Shown here in pieces: positions 1 through 5,412 of a DNA stretch of 6,272 nt. This DNA is from Paracoccaceae bacterium. Its GTDB lineage: Bacteria > Pseudomonadota > Alphaproteobacteria > Rhodobacterales > Rhodobacteraceae. The stretch lies in NCBI GenBank assembly GCA_007123625.1, contig SKKS01000122.1, positions 1-6,272 on the forward strand, written 5' to 3'. The position numbers and the translations under genes were made by a program. The notes beneath the pieces are model-generated. The model had not been told where the DNA came from. It did no database searches and saw only the letters and a list, made by a program, of their open reading frames with translations. Numbering within the stretch: position 1 is the first letter of the stretch; every line of letters starts with the position of its first letter.

Positions 1-700
1 CCACGACCGCCACCGCCACCGAATAGGGCAGGATGATCCACAGTGTTTCCAGGTTCAGAGGAATGTCCGGGATCAGGAACACCGGCAGCGTATCGGGCAG
101 CGCGCCCATGTCGCCCACCACGCGCACATCCAGCCCCAGCGCCCAGGCCAGCGCTGTCAGCACCACGATGGTCACCAGCGGCGAAGGGATGGCGCGGGTC
201 AGCAGTGGGAACAGATAGATGATCGCCAGCCCGGCCGCGACCAGAACATAGGTGATCCCGGTCACGCTGCGCGGGTCAAGCTCGGGCAGTTGCGCGATGA
301 AGATCAGGATCGCCAGCGCGTTGACAAAGCCGGTCATCACCGATTTCGACACATAGCGCATGACCGCGCTGAGGCCCGACAGCCCTGCGCCGATCTGCAG
401 CAGCCCCGCCAGCACCGTCGCCGCCAGCAGGTATTCCAGCCCGTGATCGCGCACCAGTGTGATCATCAGCACCGCCGTGGCTGCCGTCGCGGCGGAAATC
501 ATGCCCGGTCGCCCGCCGGTGATCGCGGTGATCACAGCGATGGAGAAGCTGGCATAAAGCCCCACCTTGGGGTCGACGCCTGCAATGATGGAAAAGGCAA
601 TCGCCTCTGGAATGAGCGCCAGCGCGACGACCAGCCCCGAAAGCAGATCGCCCCGGATGTTGCCGGTCCACTGCCGACGATACGCGTCAAATGATATCAT
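1..700 (-). CDS. SulP-family inorganic anion transporter, N-terminal part (cut by left edge)
   Basis: Read from the ATG at 700-698 on the minus strand, the frame stays open to the left edge and gives 233 residues; the C-terminus, including any STAS domain, lies outside. The protein begins MISFDAYRRQWTGNIRGDLL and is strongly hydrophobic. Membrane segments can be placed at about 18-41, 46-64, 67-83, 90-111, 122-138, 150-168 and 173-190. SulP (SLC26-type) hallmarks are visible: the first helix reads LVVALALIPEAIAFSIIAGV, followed by VGLYASF and by GGRPGMISAATAATAV at 62-77, which is the conserved anion-site region. Family members are inner-membrane transporters of sulfate, bicarbonate or other anions, and the substrate cannot be fixed from sequence. 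This ATG is preferred because no in-frame ATG, GTG or TTG lies just upstream and homologous proteins start at about this distance from the first helix; the upstream purine-rich GGGAACGGGA is only a fair ribosome binding site. It is transcribed divergently from the ATP-grasp gene. Confidence 0.93.
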   Translation of the reverse strand, partial: MISFDAYRRQWTGNIRGDLLSGLVVALALIPEAIAFSIIAGVDPKVGLYASFSIAVITAITGGRPGMISAATAATAVLMITLVRDHGLEYLLAATVLAGLLQIGAGLSGLSAVMRYVSKSVMTGFVNALAILIFIAQLPELDPRSVTGITYVLVAAGLAIIYLFPLLTRAIPSPLVTIVVLTALAWALGLDVRVVGDMGALPDTLPVFLIPDIPLNLETLWIILPYSVAVAVV

Positions 701-790
701 GCATGTCCCGTTCCCGCCTGCATGATCGGGGACCTGCAGCCCGGGAAGTCTTCTTCTTGCAAATTGTCCGGCGGATCAGCGGCCGGAGGA

Positions 791-813
791 GCCACCCGGG
801 AATTGCACCCGGG
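791..813 (-). other. tRNA/tmRNA-like T-arm hairpin; possible fragment of an RNA gene or attachment site
   Basis: CCCGGG at 795-800 and CCCGGG at 808-813 form a perfect 6-bp stem around a 7-base loop. Read on the minus strand this is CCCGGG-TGCAATT-CCCGGG followed by TGGCTCC, and it is preceded by GGGGGCCAGACAACCGGGA. The order (stem, 7-base loop close to the canonical TTCNANN, stem, then an acceptor-like strand ending in CTCC) resembles the 3' end of a tRNA or of a tmRNA. Against a functional RNA: the loop has TGC where TTC is normal, the end reads CTCCTCC rather than a clean CCA, and I cannot find a matching 5' acceptor strand, D-arm, anticodon arm or tmRNA tag frame nearby. A decayed 3' fragment, as left by integrases that use tRNA or tmRNA ends, or a chance GC-rich hairpin are both possible. 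Confidence 0.3.
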
Positions 814-1239
814 TCCCGGTTGTCTGGCCCCCGCTTACACGCCGCAGCGCAGAATGCCAAGTCTCTCGCCAAGGGGGCAGTGCGTTGCGCTGCGTTGGTG
901 TTCTGGCGGCGCTGGGCGGCCGTCCAGGTGCTTGTATTCGCGAAGTGAATCCCTCGAAGGCATGGTTTTGCAACAATGCCTTTCGATCCGCCGGAAGCGC
1001 GTTGCGCCATATATGCGCTATCGCGTTGTCCGCCATGGTTGCGTCACCCGAGACATGCAACAAGTCAAGGCACTGCCAGTCGGCGCTGATGAAGACCGCG
1101 TGTAGCGCACTGGAGCCGAACATGAACCCTGCGATTGTAGTTTGTTATCCGTCGCGCAGCTGCGAGCCTGCGTCATCGTCCCGGCGCCGTTGCCTGGCTA
1201 TCCATCTTTACAGCAGGCAGAATCACGTTCAGCGGCGCA

Positions 1240-1464
1240 ATGAGAACGCGCACGATGAGCCTGATCATGTGTCAGCAAATGCTTCGGTATTTCTTTGCTT
1301 CATTGACACTGACTTTGCAGCACAACGTGGTCAATGCGCAGCAAGATGACCCATGTCGGAACTGGATCGACACACATGCGCGGCCTTTCGCCCTGCACCT
1401 GTGCAATGATCCCGGCGCACCGCAGCACCACACGGATGGTCTGACATGCCCCTTGGATGAATAG
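1240..1464 (+). CDS. Doubtful small ORF, possible secreted Cys-containing peptide
   Basis: This 74-codon frame could encode a small exported protein. From the internal ATG at 1279 it reads MLRYFFASLTLTLQHNVVNA and then QQDDPC: a short basic start, a moderately hydrophobic core and a plausible signal-peptidase site after VNA. The remaining ~40 residues contain three cysteines (CRNW, LCND, TCPL) and many His, Asp and Pro residues. There is no good ribosome binding site before 1240 or 1279, composition is not typical of the neighbouring genes, and I recognise no family. It ends 183 bases before the ATP-grasp gene on the same strand, so a peptide substrate for that enzyme is conceivable but unsupported. 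A chance open frame is the more likely reading. Confidence 0.15.
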   Translation: MRTRTMSLIMCQQMLRYFFASLTLTLQHNVVNAQQDDPCRNWIDTHARPFALHLCNDPGAPQHHTDGLTCPLDE

Positions 1465-1606
1465 TTTCAAAAACGAAGAATATATTGGCCAAATACATCG
1501 CTTCAGCGCTTGGATCAGCAACATACTTATTGAATTTATTAAATAATTTGTCAGCATGGCTTTTTCCGATCCTTCATGTTATCAAACTATATTTGAGGAG
1601 ATGACC
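1455..1606 (+). promoter_or_regulatory. AT-rich upstream region, probable promoter area of the ATP-grasp gene
   Basis: This segment is much richer in A and T than the rest of the window, with runs such as TTGAATTTATTAAATAATTTG split across 1530-1550 and AAACTATATTTGAG at 1584-1597. Promoter-like hexamers are present: TTGTCA at 1548-1553 is a good -35 match and TATATT at 1588-1593 is a good -10 match, but the two are too far apart to be one sigma-70 promoter. TATATT has only a weak -35 partner (TTCCGA, 1564-1569, 18-base spacer). The region is the obvious location for transcription start of the 1648 gene. The exact promoter is not resolved. Confidence 0.4.
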
Positions 1607-1635
1607 GCTGCGACTGCGGCGGGATCTCCCGTGAT

Positions 1636-1642
1636 AAAGGAG
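1636..1642 (+). promoter_or_regulatory. Ribosome binding site of the ATP-grasp gene
   Basis: AAAGGAG lies five bases before the ATG at 1648. It is a near-perfect Shine-Dalgarno sequence and fixes the start codon. A short inverted element, CGGGATCTCCCG at 1620-1631, lies just upstream; its stem is only about 4 bp, so I give it no role. Confidence 0.8.
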
Positions 1643-1647
1643 ACGGC

Positions 1648-2874
1648 ATGCAGACCAAAGACCCACAGAAGGGCTACATAGCGATCCTTGGATGGAGCCT
1701 GAGATGTATCGATGCGCTGGAAAGATTTGACCGCCGATATGTCATCGTTGCACCACAATGGGCCGCCGACTATGCAACGCAGCACGGCATTCCGTTTGTC
1801 AGCTGGGATTTCGAACGCCTGAACGACCGCTCGATCGAGCTTGCGGCCACGCTCAAGGAAATGGGCGTCGACGTGGCCATCCCGCTGTTCGAAGAAACCG
1901 TCGAATGGGCGGGCGCTGTCAACTCCGTGCTTCTGGACAACCCGCGCCTGTTGGGGCAGTCGATGCTGTTTCGGGACAAGTCGCTGATGAAGCGGCGCGC
2001 GCAGCTTGGCGGCATCCGGGTCGGGATTTTCGAAGAGGCAATGGATCACACCGATGTGATCCGCTTTCTCAAGCGCGTGAACCAGACATTGCTGAAACTG
2101 GACGGCGACCCGAACGACCCGATTCACTTCAAGGCGTTCGACAAGGCGGGCTGCCTTGGCCACCGGGTCATCCGCTCGCCCGACGATGTGGCCGCGATTG
2201 CCGATGACGAATTCCCCGCACTGCTGGAGTCGCATCTGGACGGCTGGGAATTCGCGGTCGAGGCGTGGATCAAGGACCGCAAGATCCAGTTCCTGAACAT
2301 CTCGGAGTATGTGACGCTGGGCTATTCGGTCTTTGTGCCCGCAACGCCCGAGCTGGAAAAGTACCGCGCCAAGATCACCGAGCAGATCGAGAAGTTGATC
2401 GAGGTGTTCGACATCGATTTCGGGTTCATCCACCCTGAGTATTTCGTGACGAACGATGGCACGATGTATTTCGGTGAAGTGGCCTACCGCCCGCCGGGAT
2501 TCAACGCGTTCGAGTTGATGGAGCGCGCCTATGGCTTCAACGCCTATCAGGGGCTGGTGCTGGCCTTCGATCCGAAAGCCACGCAGGAAGAGCTGGACGC
2601 GTTCTTCCCGACACCTGTCAAGGATGCTTTGGGCCATGCCGGCTGTTTCGGGGTCTACCCCCGCCGCCGTGTGGTCAGCGAATTGCAGATTCCACCGGAA
2701 ACCGAAAACGATCCCTATTTCGAATTCCACGAGCTTGCCCCGCCGATGGAATCGAAAGTGACCAAGCGGACCGCCTTTGGCACGCATTGGGGGTTGGTCT
2801 ATTTCTTCGGCGAAGACCCGCACCGCCTGCGCGACCTGCTCAAGGCACAGGAAGATCTGGATTTCTACTTGTGA
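1648..2874 (+). CDS. ATP-grasp domain protein, predicted carboxylate-amine/amino-acid ligase
   Basis: The 408-residue product looks like a stand-alone cytoplasmic ATP-grasp enzyme, a class that activates a carboxylate as an acylphosphate with ATP and joins it to an amine, usually to make an amide or peptide bond. No signal peptide or membrane segment is seen. Residues 1-105 fit the N-terminal pre-ATP-grasp domain (IAILGWSLRCIDAL at 11-24). The ATP-grasp core follows: FRDKSLMKRRAQLGGIRV at 108-125, the ATP-lysine and glycine-loop region HFKAFDKAGCLGH at 160-172, the ESHLDGWEFAVEA hinge strand at 194-206, FIHPEYF at 260-266, and the metal/substrate motif YFGEVAYRPPG at 274-284 with Glu277 and Arg281. 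The last ~120 residues include GCFGVYPRRR and a Phe/Tyr-rich tail and form the C-terminal lobe. The 1648 start is set by AAAGGAG. The papain-like gene downstream has the same orientation. The carnosine-synthase/carbamoyl-phosphate-synthase-like ATP-grasp branch fits best; the substrate is unknown. Confidence 0.85.
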   Translation: MQTKDPQKGYIAILGWSLRCIDALERFDRRYVIVAPQWAADYATQHGIPFVSWDFERLNDRSIELAATLKEMGVDVAIPLFEETVEWAGAVNSVLLDNPRLLGQSMLFRDKSLMKRRAQLGGIRVGIFEEAMDHTDVIRFLKRVNQTLLKLDGDPNDPIHFKAFDKAGCLGHRVIRSPDDVAAIADDEFPALLESHLDGWEFAVEAWIKDRKIQFLNISEYVTLGYSVFVPATPELEKYRAKITEQIEKLIEVFDIDFGFIHPEYFVTNDGTMYFGEVAYRPPGFNAFELMERAYGFNAYQGLVLAFDPKATQEELDAFFPTPVKDALGHAGCFGVYPRRRVVSELQIPPETENDPYFEFHELAPPMESKVTKRTAFGTHWGLVYFFGEDPHRLRDLLKAQEDLDFYL

Positions 2875-2881
2875 CGCTCTC

Positions 2882-2908
2882 CCGCGCCCGCGACCTGCGC
2901 GGGCGCGG
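2882..2908 (+). terminator. Strong GC hairpin just after the ATP-grasp stop, without a T-run
   Basis: CCGCGCCCGC at 2882-2891 and its exact complement GCGGGCGCGG at 2899-2908 form a 10-bp stem, extended to 11 bp by G2892-C2898 with a 5-base loop. It begins 8 bases after the ATP-grasp stop codon. No T-run follows, so it is not a classical intrinsic terminator. It could stabilise the 3' end of the upstream mRNA, cause partial termination, or act as a processing site in a two-gene transcript. Confidence 0.5.
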
Positions 2909-2909
2909 T

Positions 2910-2943
2910 GCTGATCGGGCGGCCTGTGGGTTGCCTGATCAGC
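2910..2943 (+). repeat. Second inverted repeat in the same gap
   Basis: GCTGATC at 2910-2916 pairs perfectly with GATCAGC at 2937-2943, and GGC at 2918-2920 can pair with GCC at 2933-2935 inside it. Together with the preceding hairpin it makes two tandem RNA stems between the ATP-grasp and papain-like genes. Further on, GCGCG (2957-2961) and CGCGC (2980-2984) could form a weak long-loop stem followed by TTTTT (2985-2989), the only T-run in the gap. The role is unknown; termination or mRNA stability are the usual options. Confidence 0.4.
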
Positions 2944-3081
2944 ATCGCAACACCTTGCGCGCCATGACATTGTAGCACTCGCGCTTTTTCATGTCGCGCA
3001 GGCTTGTATTCAGGGGACCCGACCGCAAGGTTGGGTGCCAGCAGGTTAACGGCGCTTGGGCGCGGAACAGGACAGTCACGG

Positions 3082-5064
3082 ATGACCACCAGCTTTCAGG
3101 ACGATACGCTCAATCCGATCATGCGCAGTTTCGATCATGTCCTGTCCCAACTCTCGGGCGCGTCCGCTGCGGGCAAGGTGACCTATCAGGGGCGCATGCT
3201 CGACACGATCAAGCGCCTCTTGAGGCACCCCGATGGGATCGCGGCGATCGAGCCGCGCATCGCAGAGTTGGAAGACGCCGGCATCTTTGAAGGAACCGAC
3301 TGGGCTGTGCCGTCCAGCCTTGTGCCTGGCATGGTCGGCAACACATTGCGTATGGCAGAGCCGCGGACAGTTGCCCTGGAATGTGTCAGCCTGCTGCGCT
3401 TTCTCGCTGCGGCCCGCGACGAGAATGCCCGGCCAAGTCTGCCCACCGAACACGCGCGGCACTTTCTGGCACAGGTTCTGGCGCTGAACCTTGATCGCAT
3501 CCTCGGCGCGCACCACGAAGCGGCCCGCGTCAAGGCGGGCGAGTTGGACAGCGCCGTGGATGCGCTGCTGAAGCATGTCCTCGCCAGTGTCGGCACCGAA
3601 GGGATACTCGGCCAACTTGTCGATGAAGTATGGCGCATCCTGCGCCAGCGCCCGATCCAGGTGAATCACGTCAAGTCGATGATCCTGCAGATCGCGCTTG
3701 CGATGAACGAAGAGGGCCAGAACTTCAACGCCAGCGATACGCGGCTGGGGGCCGACCGCCTTATCAGCGCGCTGTTCGGGCCGACTGAGCTGTGCCGCGA
3801 AGATCCGGGGCTGGAGGTCTATCGCGACCGTCTGGGCGCCGCGGACGCGGGCAGCTTGCAGGCCGAGGCCACCGGCATGGCACGCGCCATGCACGACACG
3901 GGCCTTGTGTCCGACTACCACGCTGCGTTCTTGCGGTTCGTGCTGGAAAGCGGCCAGGGCTATCTGGTGCCCGATGCGCTGGGCCTCAGCAGCACCGGGC
4001 TGGATTCGTTTCGGTGTTATCAGGCCCTTGTGCAGCAGTTGATCGATGTCGCCGTGCGGCCGGGCACCGCGCAGGCCGTGCTTGGAATTGCCTTGATGCT
4101 GGAACGCGGCATCCTTTATTCGCCGCCGATCGCGCCCTCGCTGTGGCGCGTTCTGGGGGCAAAGCTGTCACCCGCATGCGAGGGCAGCCTTGCAACAGCC
4201 TTCGGGACGGAAACCACGCCGCATCAACGCCTTGTTGCGGGCGTGATGCTTCTGCTGGGGCAACCACTGGGGATCGGTCAGGGCAACAACCCCACCTGCC
4301 AGTCAGCGCGCGCCCTGTCCATGTGGGCGCTGAATGACCCTGATTACCTGCTATGGCAGCTTGCGCAGGCGACATCGAATGACAGAATCGTCATGCATTT
4401 CGAAGGTCAACCGCTGGACTCCGCCTTGTTGCCCGCCGGTCTGGCCCTGCATACGCCGCTCGATGCGGACCCGGTCTCGGTTGTGCTGGTCCCTCATCTC
4501 GACCGTATATATGCCGAAATGGGGCGCCGTGTCGCCGGGCGCGGCGAAGACCCGCACCGCTGGATCAACCCTGAGCTGCACGGCTGGTGGGTCGGCCGCG
4601 AGTTTCACATCGCCGTGGATATCGCGACGGGCAAGTTGCACGATCATGACCGGTTCATCCGGGACTTCCACACCGCCTATCATCCGATGCACAATGGAAA
4701 CGAGCCTGTCATCCACCCCCAGCCCGCAGGCATTGCCGTGACCGACAGCCAGGGCACCTTTGTGGGCTGGCATGCGATCTCGATCATCCGGGTCGCGCTG
4801 GACCAGTCCGGGGTGATGCGCGTGTATTTCTTCAACCCCAACAATGACAGCGGGCAGGACTGGGGCCACGGGATTGTCGTCTCGACACAAGGCAACGGTG
4901 AACGCCTTGGCGAAGCGTCGCTGCCGTTTGCGCAATTCACCTCGCGGCTTTATATCTTCCATGATGACGGGCTGAAGACAGCGTCAGAGGTGCCTGTTGA
5001 CGACGATCAAGTCGGGATAATCCGCGATCTGGCGCAGCAGAGCTGGGCCAGCGACCGGCACTGA
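3082..5064 (+). CDS. Large protein with C-terminal papain-like cysteine peptidase/transferase signature
   Basis: This 660-residue protein belongs to no family I can name. Residues 1-390 look largely alpha-helical (for example LDTIKRLLRHP, ALLKHVLASV), with no signal peptide. Residues ~395-632 carry what I read as a papain-fold active site: LGIGQGNNPTCQSARALSMW at 396-415 gives Gln400 and Cys406, six residues apart like the oxyanion Gln19 and Cys25 of papain. Candidate His is GWHAISIIRV at 562-571 (His564), and candidate Asn is VYFFNPNNDSGQDWG at 581-595 (Asn585), resembling the NSWG/NPWG block. HRWINPELHGWW at 492-503 and FIRDFHTAYHPMHNG at 525-539 are other distinctive stretches. It may be a protease, amidase or acyl transferase. 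The ATG at 3082 (MTTSFQDD) is chosen over the in-frame TTG at 3004 because the extension looks non-coding; its ribosome binding site (ACAGGACAG) is weak. It lies 207 bases after the ATP-grasp gene, on the same strand. Confidence 0.8.
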   Translation: MTTSFQDDTLNPIMRSFDHVLSQLSGASAAGKVTYQGRMLDTIKRLLRHPDGIAAIEPRIAELEDAGIFEGTDWAVPSSLVPGMVGNTLRMAEPRTVALECVSLLRFLAAARDENARPSLPTEHARHFLAQVLALNLDRILGAHHEAARVKAGELDSAVDALLKHVLASVGTEGILGQLVDEVWRILRQRPIQVNHVKSMILQIALAMNEEGQNFNASDTRLGADRLISALFGPTELCREDPGLEVYRDRLGAADAGSLQAEATGMARAMHDTGLVSDYHAAFLRFVLESGQGYLVPDALGLSSTGLDSFRCYQALVQQLIDVAVRPGTAQAVLGIALMLERGILYSPPIAPSLWRVLGAKLSPACEGSLATAFGTETTPHQRLVAGVMLLLGQPLGIGQGNNPTCQSARALSMWALNDPDYLLWQLAQATSNDRIVMHFEGQPLDSALLPAGLALHTPLDADPVSVVLVPHLDRIYAEMGRRVAGRGEDPHRWINPELHGWWVGREFHIAVDIATGKLHDHDRFIRDFHTAYHPMHNGNEPVIHPQPAGIAVTDSQGTFVGWHAISIIRVALDQSGVMRVYFFNPNNDSGQDWGHGIVVSTQGNGERLGEASLPFAQFTSRLYIFHDDGLKTASEVPVDDDQVGIIRDLAQQSWASDRH

Positions 5065-5205
5065 CCGGTACGCCTGAAACAAAGACCGGCGCCCAAAAAA
5101 TTGAACTATGACTGAATCCGGTGTTTTGAAGATTCGAAAGCTGGCGGTGCATCTGGTTGGATTGTCGCTGCGACACTACCCGCCAACCGAAGGGGACGCG
5201 CCACC
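5065..5205 (+). mobile_element. Probable left flank and leader of a decayed IS256-type element
   Basis: This gap contains no gene. From roughly 5135 onward, the GC-rich sequence leading directly to the transposase-like ATG at 5206 (CTACCCGCCAACCGAAGGGG at 5176-5195) is best read as the upstream untranslated part of the insertion sequence. The exact outer end and its inverted repeat cannot be placed by eye. An A-run at 5095-5100 follows the GACCGG/CCGGCGCC segment after the papain-like gene; it does not make a clear terminator. Confidence 0.3.
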
Positions 5206-5355
5206 ATGAACGAGAGTAACATCGTTGAGTTTGCCGGTCGGGATGCGATCGCGGACCCGTTGACCGAGCTTGTGCGCAAAGGTGCGCGGAAATCGCTGCA
5301 ATCAGCGGTCGAGGCCGAGCTTGTGAGGGGCATTGCGCGCCGACTAGCGACGTGA
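5206..5355 (+). pseudogene. IS256-family transposase, N-terminal remnant
   Basis: The 49-residue frame starts MNESNIVEFAGRDAIADPLT and continues ELVRKGARKSLQSAVEAEL. This matches the well-known start of IS256-family (mutator-type) transposases, in which a 'DPLTELLRxGARxLLxxAVEAE' block opens a protein of about 400 residues. Here the frame departs from the family after VEAELV, reads GIARRLAT and stops at 5353-5355. The DDE catalytic region is absent, and the minus-strand gene ends at 5413, so this is a deletion remnant with no activity. Homology may continue a little further: 5356-5398 contains CCGxxxTGTCGGGAGGCA in another frame, which could be the shifted family block 'LPEREV', consistent with a frameshift before the break. 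The remnant marks past transposition next to the ATP-grasp/papain-like pair. Confidence 0.75.
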
Positions 5356-5412
5356 CGGACTCGCAGAATTCGTCATCTCCGCCGTGTCGGGAGGCATGGG
5401 CGCTAGCCGGGC

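Larger units (their letters stand above)
701..1647. other. Long stretch without a convincing gene
   Basis: About 950 bases separate the divergent SulP and ATP-grasp genes. Several frames are open here on both strands (for example 776-1123 minus, 885-1349 plus and 722-1105 plus), but their translations are Arg/Ala/Cys/Ser-rich, show no recognisable domain and lack good ribosome binding sites. I read them as non-coding or badly decayed sequence. The left half is GC-rich and contains the T-arm-like hairpin listed separately. Around 1000-1240 I see no structure I can name. The right part turns AT-rich from about 1455. The size of the gap, the mixed composition and the tRNA-like fragment suggest a place where DNA has been inserted and lost. 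Confidence 0.6.

Noticed and set aside
700..780. tmRNA tag-like reading DNLQEEDF on the minus strand just past the T-arm-like hairpin
   Set aside because: It loosely resembles ANDN...EE tags, but the frame has no stop at tag length, does not end in the usual AA pair and runs into the SulP start. Treated as chance.
776..1123. 115-codon minus-strand frame between SulP and the hairpin region
   Set aside because: It runs through the T-arm-like hairpin and has no family resemblance or ribosome binding site.
1548..1593. TTGTCA (1548) and TATATT (1588) as one sigma-70 promoter
   Set aside because: The spacer is 34 bases, twice the accepted length.
1582..2970. 462-codon open frame on the minus strand opposite the ATP-grasp gene
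   Set aside because: It mirrors the ATP-grasp coding sequence, and its Arg/His/Gln-rich translation shows no domain. The plus strand has clear motifs and a ribosome binding site, so this is an antisense shadow of a GC-rich gene.
3004..3081. TTG start giving a 26-residue longer papain-like protein
   Set aside because: The added residues (MYSGDPTARLGASRL...) look non-coding and TTG has no good Shine-Dalgarno sequence. The ATG at 3082 is preferred, though its own ribosome binding site is weak.
3076..3921. 281-codon minus-strand frame (and 4351-4962 minus) opposite the papain-like gene
   Set aside because: Composition is typical of antisense translation, with no recognisable motifs and no ribosome binding site; the plus-strand gene explains the open frame.
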